Shown: positions 7,907-15,473 of the stretch, one piece after another
Layout of the letters: the number at the start of each line of letters is the position of its first letter
Numbering within the stretch: position 1 is the stretch's first letter
From: a virus
Strand: one strand, 5' to 3'
Length of the DNA stretch: 36,033 nt
IMG/VR virus record: IMGVR_UViG_3300032235_000666
Coordinates: 1-36,033 of that record
The notes under the pieces: model-generated
What the model saw: only the letters and a program-made list of their open reading frames with translations
The model's database searches: none
Told to the model about the DNA's origin: nothing
Made by a program: the position numbers and the translations under genes

Positions 7907-8677
7907 TTATGCTAATGGATTTCCGTCGTAAATTGGAGTGTTGCCAGTTGTAATTCCAGACATAGCAACAAGAGTTTCTTTTTTAACTCTTAAGGACCCA
8001 GAACTATCAACATAAGTAGTAACACCAACCCAACCCTCATGAGTTAGTTCATACTTAGTAGTTAATGCACCCTCACGACCTCCAGTGGCAACACCATAAA
8101 CGCTCTTACCATAAGTACCACTAGATCTAGTAATCTTTACAGCAGCACCATTAGCAACAGCACTTGCAATGGTTGATCCAAATGATACAGTTGTTGTACC
8201 AATAGAAGTAATTACTTTTGAAATGCTACCGCTAACAAAAGTATCACCAGCGATAATTCCAGTAGTTGATGCAATAGCAACAGTAGAAACACCAATATTA
8301 GCAGTTGCTCCAGCACTAGTTTGGATTACAACGGTTGTTTCTGCTGGATTATTTTGAATATTATATTGACTATAGTTACTGTCAAGAACTGTATACTTAG
8401 GAAGTTGGCTGATGTCAAATGCCAATCCAGAAATAGCAGCACCACTTAAACCAGCTGTTGATGCAATTGATAGTTGATTTGTTGCCGCAATACTAACAAT
8501 TACAGCGTCACCAACATAAGTTGAATCAGTTCTACTACCAAATCTAATTACATCCCCAGTGGCAGCAGCACCCACTTGTCCAAAAGTAGTTCCAGATCCA
8601 GTTACAACCAATGTAGAATAATTGAGAGATACTGTTCCTCCAGATCCTTTAGCATCATTATTTCCCCAGAGTGCCAT
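7907..8677 (-). CDS. virion structural protein, beta-rich Gly/Thr/Ser type
   Basis: The 256-aa product starts MALWGNNDAKGSGGTVSLN and is made of short beta-type repeats rich in Gly, Thr, Ser, Val and Ala (VVTGSGTTFG, GDVIRFGSR, GTTTVSFGST). This pattern and start resemble structural proteins of marine T4-like phages that I recall; the exact place in the particle is not known to me. It ends in YDGNPLA. A perfect late promoter TATAAATA lies 32 nt upstream, directly after a terminator, which fits strong late expression. Confidence 0.8.
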   Translation of the reverse strand: MALWGNNDAKGSGGTVSLNYSTLVVTGSGTTFGQVGAAATGDVIRFGSRTDSTYVGDAVIVSIAATNQLSIASTAGLSGAAISGLAFDISQLPKYTVLDSNYSQYNIQNNPAETTVVIQTSAGATANIGVSTVAIASTTGIIAGDTFVSGSISKVITSIGTTTVSFGSTIASAVANGAAVKITRSSGTYGKSVYGVATGGREGALTTKYELTHEGWVGVTTYVDSSGSLRVKKETLVAMSGITTGNTPIYDGNPLA

Positions 8678-8708
8678 GTTTTCTATTCCGTAAAGTTAAT
8701 CTAAGAAA

Positions 8709-8716
8709 TATTTATA
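8709..8716 (-). promoter_or_regulatory. T4-type late promoter (TATAAATA)
   Basis: A perfect TATAAATA lies 32 nt before the structural gene. Its first T belongs to the U-tract of the terminator just upstream. Confidence 0.75.
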
Positions 8717-8747
8717 AAAAAGGGAGACGTTACTTTTTGTCTCCCTT
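8716..8747 (-). terminator. rho-independent terminator with a stop codon in its loop
   Basis: A 9-bp stem (AAGGGAGAC with GTCTCCCTT) with a 10-nt loop is followed by a T run. The TAA stop of the 54-aa membrane protein (8732-8730) lies in the loop. Confidence 0.8.
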
Positions 8748-8894
8748 GAGTAAAACTACTTTTAAAAAGTGAGTTATTAAATCGAGTAATCCATTTTCTT
8801 CAAATCTTTTTGTTTTTGCTAACCACTCAGAGGCAGTTAGTAATAGACCAAGAACAATGGTTACTCCCCAGTTAGTTACAAAGCAGGTAATCAT
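8730..8894 (-). CDS. small membrane protein, 54 aa
   Basis: The frame starts at ATG 8894, overlapping the stop of the 59-aa gene as ATGA, and encodes MITCFVTNWGVTIVLGLLLT and then a charged helical tail ending KGDKK. Residues about 8-20 are hydrophobic enough for one short membrane span. Its last codons and stop form the 5' arm and loop of a terminator. It might belong to the lysis apparatus or the virion, but no family is recognised. Coupled translation from the 59-aa gene, which has a strong ribosome binding site, supports it as real. Confidence 0.65.
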   Translation of the reverse strand: MITCFVTNWGVTIVLGLLLTASEWLAKTKRFEENGLLDLITHFLKVVLLKGDKK

Positions 8895-9070
8895 GCTTCA
8901 GACTGTGGTTTAAAGAGAAGTTCTTTAACCGTAGCAAGAACCATATCATCAATACTATTATCAGTTGTCTTTACATATTTCTCAAGAAGTTCAATCACAA
9001 GATTTTTAACTGCTGGGTGAGTGGCAATTTTAAGAAGAAGTGGTTTTACCACTACTACAACTGCGTTCAT
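8891..9070 (-). CDS. small hypothetical protein, 59 aa
   Basis: The product MNAVVVVVKPLLLKIATHP continues into helical charged segments and ends FKPQSEA. The first 20 residues are hydrophobic with two basic residues. A strong GGAGG lies 6 nt before the ATG, and a late-type GATAAATA lies 31 nt upstream. Its stop overlaps the start of the 54-aa membrane protein. The two form a small cistron pair between two large late genes. I do not recognise a family. Confidence 0.7.
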   Translation of the reverse strand: MNAVVVVVKPLLLKIATHPAVKNLVIELLEKYVKTTDNSIDDMVLATVKELLFKPQSEA

Positions 9071-9100
9071 AATGACCTCCGTATGAAGAGTATCCTGTCC

Positions 9101-9108
9101 TATTTATC
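9101..9108 (-). promoter_or_regulatory. late promoter (GATAAATA)
   Basis: GATAAATA fits NATAAATA and lies 31 nt before the 59-aa gene, just after the stop of the 773-aa gene. Confidence 0.55.
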
Positions 9109-9110
9109 AA

Positions 9111-11432
9111 TCAATCAAATCTAGAAGACATATTATCTTGTGATCTTTGTTTTTCAGCACGACGCTTTGCTACTTTTTGTGCTGGAGATGTAGGTCCACC
9201 ATACTCACCAGCTTTAGGTGGTTTCTTACCTGGTTCTTTTTTCTGCCCTCTTGGTTGAACTCCCATTCTTCCAGAACCCATACTCTTCATAACAGATCTC
9301 ATTACTTTTGAACTAGTATCACTTCCACCATATTTTCCACCAGAAGATGTTGGTTTATCAGTTCTGGAATCTTTTCCAGTTTCTTTTTCATAACGATTGA
9401 GTTCACTGACAGTTTCACCTTCATTTTCAAAAGAATCACCAATATTGGTTACACCAGATCTAATTGCCTGTGATTGTGCTTGTTGAAGATTTTTTCTTGC
9501 AGACAAAATTTTGTTCAATTTTGCCTGAGCATTTTTAGTCTGTCTTTGTTCAGTATCTTGTTGTTTACCAGTAACCTGATTTCCTTGTTGTCCAGTTACA
9601 GTAGAAATCGCTTCATCTACTTTTTTTGCAATTTTATGTGCTTTATTAATAGTAGATTTTTTTAGTGGTGGAGTATCACCAGTCGATTTCATTGCTGCTG
9701 CCATACCGATAGCATAAGGATTTTTTGCTTCTTCTGGAACACAATTAGGAACTTCTTTACCACCTTTCTTTTTTGTTCCTACCATTTGATATCCTTTCCA
9801 GCAAGGATCTTCACCTTTCATCTTCTTTGCTTCATTTTGAAGATGATCTGCTGCTTTATATCCTTTATGACCCGCTTTATAATTTTGCCATGCTTTAGTA
9901 TTCGCCTTTTTATCAGAGGCAGTAACAGTCATTCTGGTATCTTTTGGTTCTGGTTTTTCACCACCATAAACCGCTTCACCAACTACTGCTTTCTTTACCT
10001 TTTTAGCAGCAATACCCGTTGCCTTAACTCCAGAAGCAACACCTTTACCAAACTCAGATGCACCCTTGGCTGCAACCTTTACTGCTTTACCTGCGGTTGC
10101 AGTCGCTGCCTTATGACGCTCCATGCCTTGTTGATATGCCTTAACAGCACCAAGAACACCCTTAGCAATTCTATCTTTTAGTGGTTTTTTGGATGGTTGA
10201 GATGCCTTTGCTTTCTCTACTGCCTTTTTACCTTTATCAGTAGTTACTTTTTTAGCAACCGAGGATTGACTTCTAAGAGCAGCAGTCATTCCAGATGGAC
10301 GATCATCAGACTTATCTCTTGCTGCCTTTTCTTTCTGCTTTGCTCTAATAGCAGATGCTTTCGCACCACCCTTTAAACTACCAATTGACTTTCCAGACTT
10401 AGTAACTGGCTCAATACGTCCGCTTCTTCTTGCTTCAGTTAATTCATAATCTTCTGCAACATAGAAAACAAAATCAGTAAATTTTTCCAATCCAAGTTCT
10501 TCAATAACAATTTCCAAACCTTCTTCATTCAAACCTTGATTGAAGAAATATTGTGTTGCAGTGTCAACAGTTTCAAGTATATAATTTTCATCAATCTCTT
10601 CAACACCAATTAGTTCTGCACCAAGTAAAGACATTGCTTCTTTCAATGGTGGGTTAATTACAATCTTATTATTTACTTTTTTTTCAGAGATTTTTTTGTC
10701 AGCAGTTTGCTTATCTAAAACATCCATAACTTCACTGAGATCATCTCTCCAGGAAGAATATTCTTCTTTTACACCGTAAGATTTTTTAGTGATAGACTTT
10801 TTAATTGCTTTATCTCTTGACCCTTTCCACTCATCAGTACCACTCTCTACTTTACCATCACCATCATAATCTTTTTTCGCCTTCTTTTCTGGTTTTTTAT
10901 GTTGAAGAGCAGATGCTGTTTGTTCACCCTTCTGCTTTTCACCTTCATAAGGAGTTCCGTAAGCAGTTCCAACAACTGATTGAATTTGGGGATTTTTTCT
11001 CAATTCATGCTTCTTTTTAAGATCAGCATAACGACGATATGGTTTACCAAACCCCTTTGCAGGAGTAACTAAAACCATATCTTTCTTTTTTCCTTTATTT
11101 TCACCCTCTTCCAATTCAAATTCTTCTTTTTTAACTCCACCAAAAATCATATTTTTAGCAAGTTCTTTAACAGGTGCAGATGCAGATGAATTTTGAAGAA
11201 CTTGAGACCATGCTCTTTCTAAAGGAATATCTTCTCTTCTTGCTTTGTAGCGAGTATCGTAAGCAAGTTGTCTTGCTTGTTTCTTAAGATTATCTTCTCC
11301 TCCCCCATCACCTCCACCACCACTCTCAGAAGATGGTGCTTCCTTTTTTCCCATCTGGGGTTTAATTTTTGCTTCCATCTCCATCAAATAAACTTGATGA
11401 AGATCAGTAATAACGTGGTGTAATTTAGACAT
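9111..11432 (-). CDS. large low-complexity basic virion-type protein, 773 aa
   Basis: The product is long and modular. Residues 1-50 end in a Gly/Ser-rich linker. A basic region follows with DYDGDGKVESGTDEWKGSRD near 188-207, an acidic Ca-loop-like motif that is not a perfect EF-hand. An acidic helical domain (about 255-345, for example NEEGLEIVIEELGLE) precedes a Lys/Ala-rich stretch (about 375-500) like that of the 336-aa protein. A CWKGYQMVG...NCVPEEA module follows, then a Gln-rich part and a Gly/Lys-rich tail. Such patchwork proteins recur in marine T4-like phages as structural proteins. I infer a virion role. A late-type CATAAATA is 31 nt upstream. Confidence 0.8.
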   Translation of the reverse strand: MSKLHHVITDLHQVYLMEMEAKIKPQMGKKEAPSSESGGGGDGGGEDNLKKQARQLAYDTRYKARREDIPLERAWSQVLQNSSASAPVKELAKNMIFGGVKKEEFELEEGENKGKKKDMVLVTPAKGFGKPYRRYADLKKKHELRKNPQIQSVVGTAYGTPYEGEKQKGEQTASALQHKKPEKKAKKDYDGDGKVESGTDEWKGSRDKAIKKSITKKSYGVKEEYSSWRDDLSEVMDVLDKQTADKKISEKKVNNKIVINPPLKEAMSLLGAELIGVEEIDENYILETVDTATQYFFNQGLNEEGLEIVIEELGLEKFTDFVFYVAEDYELTEARRSGRIEPVTKSGKSIGSLKGGAKASAIRAKQKEKAARDKSDDRPSGMTAALRSQSSVAKKVTTDKGKKAVEKAKASQPSKKPLKDRIAKGVLGAVKAYQQGMERHKAATATAGKAVKVAAKGASEFGKGVASGVKATGIAAKKVKKAVVGEAVYGGEKPEPKDTRMTVTASDKKANTKAWQNYKAGHKGYKAADHLQNEAKKMKGEDPCWKGYQMVGTKKKGGKEVPNCVPEEAKNPYAIGMAAAMKSTGDTPPLKKSTINKAHKIAKKVDEAISTVTGQQGNQVTGKQQDTEQRQTKNAQAKLNKILSARKNLQQAQSQAIRSGVTNIGDSFENEGETVSELNRYEKETGKDSRTDKPTSSGGKYGGSDTSSKVMRSVMKSMGSGRMGVQPRGQKKEPGKKPPKAGEYGGPTSPAQKVAKRRAEKQRSQDNMSSRFD

Positions 11433-11436
11433 TCCT

Positions 11437-12084
11437 CTAATTTCTACTTTTTACTTTATACTTATTTATGAAATTAATACCATATGGTTTTTGACCTTGC
11501 GCCAAATACTCCTTGTTTGTATTCAATGCACCTGGTGTCATTTTCGCAGCATATTTAAAATATCCAGTTGTCCCAACCAATGTATTCGGTTTACCTGGTG
11601 CCCTCATCTCACTATCAACTTTAACTTCTGTGTATTCAACTACATCCTTTATCCAAGATTTAAACATTTGATCGTCTTCAGTGACACATATCAAATAATT
11701 AGTACCTCGTCTTATAATTTTACCAACTAACCCAGTATTAATATTTTCAACTACTTCGTTTTGTTTAAATATTTCACCAGAAATATATCTCTCACGTAAA
11801 TCTCTTTCGTATTCAATACTTTCTCTAGTAGACTTTTTAGCAGCCTGTTGAGTATATGCAATTTGTTGATTTCTTTGCGTTCTTACTTGAGGAGGATCTT
11901 TTTGTGCAAGAACTTGATTTTGATTATAAAACTTTAATCTACCACCGTCATTTTTGGCAATAAATTCTCCCGTCTTTTTATCATGATATCCACCATGCCC
12001 ATCTGGCACGAGACCCAACCTCTTGCTTTGAATCGTTGCAAGAGATCTAGTAGTTTCATCTATAAACTGAGAAAAACTTTTCAT
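11437..12084 (-). CDS. virion protein with T4-type capsid-targeting N-terminus
   Basis: The 215-aa product begins MKSFSQFIDET, closely matching the T4 internal-protein packaging signal MKTYQEFIAEA. IDE fits the (I/L)xE cleavage site of prohead protease gp21. Next comes GLVPDGHGGYHDKKTGEF, then a KOW-like beta region (GLVGKIIRRGTNYLICVTED) and a conserved GKPNTLVGTTGYF segment. The later parts resemble structural proteins of marine T4-like phages. I infer packaging into the prohead and possible processing after residue 10. A late-type AATAAATA lies 20 nt upstream. Confidence 0.78.
   Translation of the reverse strand: MKSFSQFIDETTRSLATIQSKRLGLVPDGHGGYHDKKTGEFIAKNDGGRLKFYNQNQVLAQKDPPQVRTQRNQQIAYTQQAAKKSTRESIEYERDLRERYISGEIFKQNEVVENINTGLVGKIIRRGTNYLICVTEDDQMFKSWIKDVVEYTEVKVDSEMRAPGKPNTLVGTTGYFKYAAKMTPGALNTNKEYLAQGQKPYGINFINKYKVKSRN
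11463..11470 (-). promoter_or_regulatory. late promoter (CATAAATA)
   Basis: CATAAATA fits NATAAATA and lies 31 nt before the 773-aa gene, within the last codons of the gene upstream. Confidence 0.5.
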
Positions 12085-12103
12085 AATTGTCTTGATATAC
12101 TAA

Positions 12104-12111
12104 TATTTATT
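12104..12111 (-). promoter_or_regulatory. late promoter (AATAAATA)
   Basis: AATAAATA lies in the short gap between two late genes, 20 nt before the 215-aa gene. Confidence 0.5.
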
Positions 12112-12114
12112 ACT

Positions 12115-13470
12115 TTAAGCAGCTCTTGAAATTAATTCGGATAAAAACTGTTCTTTTTCCAGATATTGTCTGTAATATATTTCCCCATTAGATTTTTGCT
12201 CATATTTTGACCTTATAGTTATTAATTTCTTTCTTGTCAATTTTTCATTGATTGTAATCGCAGGTAATGTTTGATCATCACCACTAGAATAAGTATCATA
12301 TTCTACATAAAAATCATATTGAGACATAAGATCTGGAAGATTTTTAAAGTTATATATTCTAACATCACCAGATCCAATTTGAACTAACTCAACATTATCT
12401 TCATTTAAAGTTGCATAGTATTTTATACCTTTACCCAATTTTTCAAATAAACTTTTTTTAGTTCTATCAGTCTTTATTAAATCATTTAGTCTATCTCGAA
12501 TTTCAGAATAAACTAATACAAATGCCTGATCTGTTTTTTTATCTTCTATTAACAATTTTTCATACTTAGTCTTTAATATATCAATATTAATATCAAATAA
12601 TTCGCTAAAAAATTCTTTAATTGAATCAAATTTAACGCCACCTTTTTGACCAAATTGTTTTACGTCATCACTCTTTAAGGATGCCTTTATATCAATATTT
12701 CTAAGTTTACCTTTATGATCTGTTAATTTGACATCAATATCAACTTTAGTATTTTTTGATGCAACTCCCTTTGCTTCTATTTCTATCTTATCATATCTAC
12801 CATTCAAATATATTAATTTTGCCCATCTTGAAACTTTTTGATTATTAGCATACTTTACTGCACCTTTAACATATCCATCTAAATCTTTTTTATTTTCCCT
12901 AGATCCAAATAAAAAATCAATATTTGCAGATGCAAGTTCAACATATAATTTAACATCATCTTCAATACTTATACCTTTATTTTGAGATTTTAAGTTGACT
13001 GTAGTAGAAAAACTTTTTCTGCCTGCTATTGGAGTTTTTCCACTACTATGCATTTTATCAATCATATCATAAACATCGTTTGATGTTATTGGCGTCTCTT
13101 TATTCACAAATCTACAGGCTATTGCAGCAGCAAATACACCCTCAGCAACATTACCTAAATTATAATCAGTTCTAGTCTCAGTTTTTACATTTAGAACTAT
13201 ATTGTTTATTGAAATTTCTTTTTTCGGTCCACTTGAAAAGTAAGTAACATTAACCTTTTTAGTTCCCTTATTAAATTTACTATCCAGATAATTTCGTATA
13301 TTCTCGGATGTTTGATGCACATTAACATCATCTGGTAAAATTATATCTGCTTTACGTCCACCAATTACTGGAGCATTTACAGTCATAATCCTACCAAGTT
13401 TATATGTCTTCCTATCTCTTTGAGATATACCTTCTATAAGAGATTTTACAATTTGTAAATTTATTACCAC
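12115..13470 (-). CDS. unknown 451-aa protein, possible PD-(D/E)XK nuclease-like core
   Basis: The start is a GTG at 13470; the next possible start is ATG at 13386 (MTVNAPVIGG). The product contains LGNVAEGVFAAAIACRF (E110 on a helix), TKVDIDVKLT (D244/D246) and RNIDIKASLKS (D260, K262). The order Glu helix, Asp strand, then D-x-K is that of PD-(D/E)XK nucleases. The rest is mixed alpha/beta with long charged helices. I recall proteins of this size in marine T4-like phages as unknown or structural. The nuclease reading is inference. It sits at the upstream end of the late cluster, after the tRNAs. Confidence 0.7.
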   Translation of the reverse strand: MVINLQIVKSLIEGISQRDRKTYKLGRIMTVNAPVIGGRKADIILPDDVNVHQTSENIRNYLDSKFNKGTKKVNVTYFSSGPKKEISINNIVLNVKTETRTDYNLGNVAEGVFAAAIACRFVNKETPITSNDVYDMIDKMHSSGKTPIAGRKSFSTTVNLKSQNKGISIEDDVKLYVELASANIDFLFGSRENKKDLDGYVKGAVKYANNQKVSRWAKLIYLNGRYDKIEIEAKGVASKNTKVDIDVKLTDHKGKLRNIDIKASLKSDDVKQFGQKGGVKFDSIKEFFSELFDINIDILKTKYEKLLIEDKKTDQAFVLVYSEIRDRLNDLIKTDRTKKSLFEKLGKGIKYYATLNEDNVELVQIGSGDVRIYNFKNLPDLMSQYDFYVEYDTYSSGDDQTLPAITINEKLTRKKLITIRSKYEQKSNGEIYYRQYLEKEQFLSELISRAA

Positions 13471-13502
13471 AATTGAATGCGTTTATTTACATGTATTTAG
13501 AA

Positions 13503-13584
13503 TGCCCAAAAGAGGACTTGAACCTCCACAGATATATCTACAGGAACCTAAACCCTGCGCGTCTACCAATTCCGCCATTTGGGC
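13503..13584 (-). tRNA. tRNA-Leu (anticodon UAG)
   Basis: The 82-nt sequence folds as a tRNA. It has acceptor GCCCAAA with TTTGGGC and discriminator A, D-arm with GGTAGACGC, anticodon stem CAGGG/TCCTG with loop TTTAGGT, a long variable arm typical of leucine, and T-loop TTCAAGT. The 3' CCA is not encoded. It reads CUA-type codons, which are frequent in AT-rich phage genes. Confidence 0.95.
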
Positions 13585-13587
13585 ATT

Positions 13588-13611
13588 ATTCGCTATTTGC
13601 AAATAGCGAAT
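13588..13611. repeat. perfect 24-nt palindrome between the two tRNA genes
   Basis: The sequence is self-complementary over 24 nt, with centre ATTTGCAAAT and arms ATTCGCT/AGCGAAT. It starts at the discriminator base of tRNA-Ala and ends 3 nt before tRNA-Leu. In RNA it would form a hairpin between the two tRNAs. Confidence 0.9.
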
Positions 13612-13683
13612 GGAGAATAGCGGACTTGAACCGCTGACATCCTGCTTGCAAAGCAGGCGCTCTACCAACTGAGCTAATTCCCC
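13611..13683 (-). tRNA. tRNA-Ala (anticodon UGC)
   Basis: The 73-nt sequence has acceptor GGGGAAT/ATTCTCC, which includes the G3-U70 pair that marks alanine tRNAs, and discriminator A. The D-arm is GCTC/GAGC, the anticodon stem CCTGC/GCAGG with loop TTTGCAA, and the T-stem AGCGG/CCGCT with loop TTCAAGT. CCA is not encoded. It is transcribed first of the two tRNAs. Confidence 0.96.
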
Positions 13684-13745
13684 AGATGGATTAAGTGTGA
13701 TATGCCTCAAGGACATTCAGGGACTTAACCTCTATCATAGTATAT

Positions 13746-13775
13746 AGTATAAAACCCCCCCAACTAAAAAGTCAA
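13746..13775 (-). promoter_or_regulatory. sigma70-type promoter TTGACT-18-TATACT ahead of the tRNAs
   Basis: TTGACT (13775-13770) and TATACT (13751-13746) are separated by 18 bp, about 60 nt before tRNA-Ala. The -35 box lies inside a hairpin (13755-13781, CCCCTTGAC pairing with GTTGGGGGG through G-U pairs), followed by TTTT. That hairpin may act as a weak mazG terminator. Confidence 0.65.
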
Positions 13776-13791
13776 GGGGTTAAATCAATAA

Positions 13792-14199
13792 TTAAAGATC
13801 CCCTTCCACCCTATTTTCAGAACGATAAACATCAAAAGTTCCTTCAGGATAACGGGCACTCAACTTTTTATAATTTCTTTCCATAACATCTTCAAAAGAA
13901 ACATCAAGTGCCATACATGCTTGAGCGGCATACCAAAGAATATCACCCAATTCAATTTTAAGATGTTCGATATTTTCTTCGGTATATGGTTTACCTTGGA
14001 AAATAATCTTCTTAACAATTTCAGTGAACTCCCCAGCTTCGGCACTCATACCAACAGCAGCAGTTAATAGACGGGGAACATCACAATCTAATGTTTCAAG
14101 TTCTGTCAGACGAGATAAGAATGCTGCATAGTCGGTACTTGCAGCACTAGTAGTTTGACGTACAAAATCAATATATTTGTTTGTATCGATGGTTGCCAT
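13792..14199 (-). CDS. mazG: MazG-like nucleotide pyrophosphohydrolase
   Basis: MazG proteins split NTPs or alarmone-like nucleotides to monophosphates. Phage versions are thought to adjust nucleotide pools during infection. The 135-aa product has the signature: E54 and E57 in SAEAGEFTE, then E83 and D86 in KIELGDILWYAAQ, which gives the ExxE...ExxD metal site. The length fits the single-domain phage form. It has its own well-formed promoter at 14223-14251, which overlaps the end of the upstream dehydrogenase gene, so it can be expressed apart from the sugar cassette. Confidence 0.92.
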   Translation of the reverse strand: MATIDTNKYIDFVRQTTSAASTDYAAFLSRLTELETLDCDVPRLLTAAVGMSAEAGEFTEIVKKIIFQGKPYTEENIEHLKIELGDILWYAAQACMALDVSFEDVMERNYKKLSARYPEGTFDVYRSENRVEGDL

Positions 14200-14222
14200 A
14201 ATTTTTTAATGTGTTCAGTAGT

Positions 14223-14251
14223 ATTGTATCAATATAACCAGTTTTGGTCAA
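14223..14251 (-). promoter_or_regulatory. sigma70-type promoter TTGACC-17-TACAAT ahead of mazG
   Basis: TTGACC (14251-14246) and TACAAT (14228-14223) have a 17-bp spacer, and each box matches 5 of 6. The TGA stop of the dehydrogenase gene (14250-14248) lies inside the -35 box. The mazG start is 24 nt downstream. Confidence 0.72.
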
Positions 14252-15471
14252 GGATTAAATCGGGTATTGCCGTAATGAATTACGAAGACATCATCAGATT
14301 TAAATTTTCTCCAAGGGTCAACAACAATGCTTCTCTTAGGGATTTCACAATAGAGTTCATCATTACTACCATCATGCCAATAAGTTGTAGAGGCACTGTG
14401 GGCAAGAAGAAAAACTGCTGGACCATCAGGAGTATAATCATCTCCAGTGTATTTGTCAACATAGATGGGCGGTTTACCCATTTGAGTGCAGTAGTGCCCA
14501 ACTAAGATACTATAACTTCCATCAATATAAGGAACTTTTGGTTTGTATGCTTTACCATGAATAACAATAGGTAAACCACCATCAGTATTTGCAAGTTCTA
14601 CTAAACGTTCAGCAAGTTTTTTTGCTTGCATTTCACGAGATCTCATAATACCTTCAAAGAAATCGTATCCGAGTTCCAATTTTTCAGCAAGGTGACGAAG
14701 AGCAATGTTATCTCTAGGATGACAAGCACCACCATCACCCATACCAGCCTTCATGTAATGTGGACTAATGATTCTTGAAGCACCCAAACATAAGGCATTA
14801 GTAACAATATCAACATTAATATTGTGAGAATGTTCCGCAACATCTTGGATCATGTTAACAAAACTAATCTTACTGCTAATGAATGTATTATAAAAAACTT
14901 TAATACATTCACATTCATCCCAAGTTCCAACAACATATGGAGGATCATTCTCCATAATTGTCTCATAAAATTGAATTAATTGTTTAGCATCCCCAGTTTT
15001 AGTTCCGTCTTCAGTACCAATCATAACCATTTCGGGATTAACCATATCCCAAGCAACAGATCCCATTGCAATAAGATATGGATTATAAACAAAACGAGTA
15101 TTATTAACTAATTGCCAGAATTGAGTTCTAGTTGTACCAGGAAGAACTGTAGAAATAAGAACCAAAAGTTGATCCTTATTCATATATTTGTTTGCTTCAA
15201 TTAAACATTCTTTTACAATATCATAATTAAAGTCTTTTGGTTCCAAATCCATACATGGTTTACTACCATCATATTCTGGATCATGGGGAGTGGGTACAGC
15301 AATAAAAACAATTTCTCTACCTTCAACTGCTTCTTTAATAGAGTTTGTAATAGTAACTAAATTACTGCTGCGTTCTGAAACGTCATACCCACTTACAGTA
15401 TGCCCACGAAGAACAATCTCCTCTGCACATGGCATTCCAAGTTTACCTAATCCAATAAAACCAATGTTCAT
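14248..15471 (-). CDS. UDP-glucose/GDP-mannose dehydrogenase family, full length
   Basis: These enzymes oxidise a nucleotide sugar at C6 to the uronic acid with two NAD+. The 407-aa product has an N-terminal Rossmann motif (GFIGLGKLG), a central domain with K191 and N195 in KVFYNTF, the catalytic Cys C250 in GGACHPRDN, and a complete C-terminal sugar-binding domain (VIHGKAYKPKVPY). The usual CxPKD motif reads CHPRD here, with Arg for Lys. I chose ATG 15471, with AGGGAG 5 nt upstream, over the GTG at 15477. It is almost contiguous with the amidinotransferase gene, so the two are probably co-expressed. Confidence 0.9.
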   Translation of the reverse strand: MNIGFIGLGKLGMPCAEEIVLRGHTVSGYDVSERSSNLVTITNSIKEAVEGREIVFIAVPTPHDPEYDGSKPCMDLEPKDFNYDIVKECLIEANKYMNKDQLLVLISTVLPGTTRTQFWQLVNNTRFVYNPYLIAMGSVAWDMVNPEMVMIGTEDGTKTGDAKQLIQFYETIMENDPPYVVGTWDECECIKVFYNTFISSKISFVNMIQDVAEHSHNINVDIVTNALCLGASRIISPHYMKAGMGDGGACHPRDNIALRHLAEKLELGYDFFEGIMRSREMQAKKLAERLVELANTDGGLPIVIHGKAYKPKVPYIDGSYSILVGHYCTQMGKPPIYVDKYTGDDYTPDGPAVFLLAHSASTTYWHDGSNDELYCEIPKRSIVVDPWRKFKSDDVFVIHYGNTRFNP

Positions 15472-15473
15472 AA

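Noticed and set aside
9786-10181. 131-aa plus-strand reading frame
   Set aside because: It lies wholly opposite the 773-aa gene, is rich in Cys, Phe and Ile as antisense frames of AT-rich genes are, and has no plus-strand neighbours.
9670-11432. True EF-hand in the 773-aa protein
   Set aside because: DYDGDGKVESGTDE has the acidic start but lacks the proper acidic residue at position 12, so only a Ca-loop-like motif is claimed.
12212-12240. TTGACA-17-TATAAG promoter-like sequence
   Set aside because: It is well formed but lies inside the 451-aa gene, far from the next start, and a late promoter already sits at the gene border. AT-rich coding DNA gives such matches by chance.
13483-13716. 77-aa minus-strand reading frame
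   Set aside because: It runs through tRNA-Leu, the palindrome and tRNA-Ala, so it is an artefact of RNA genes.
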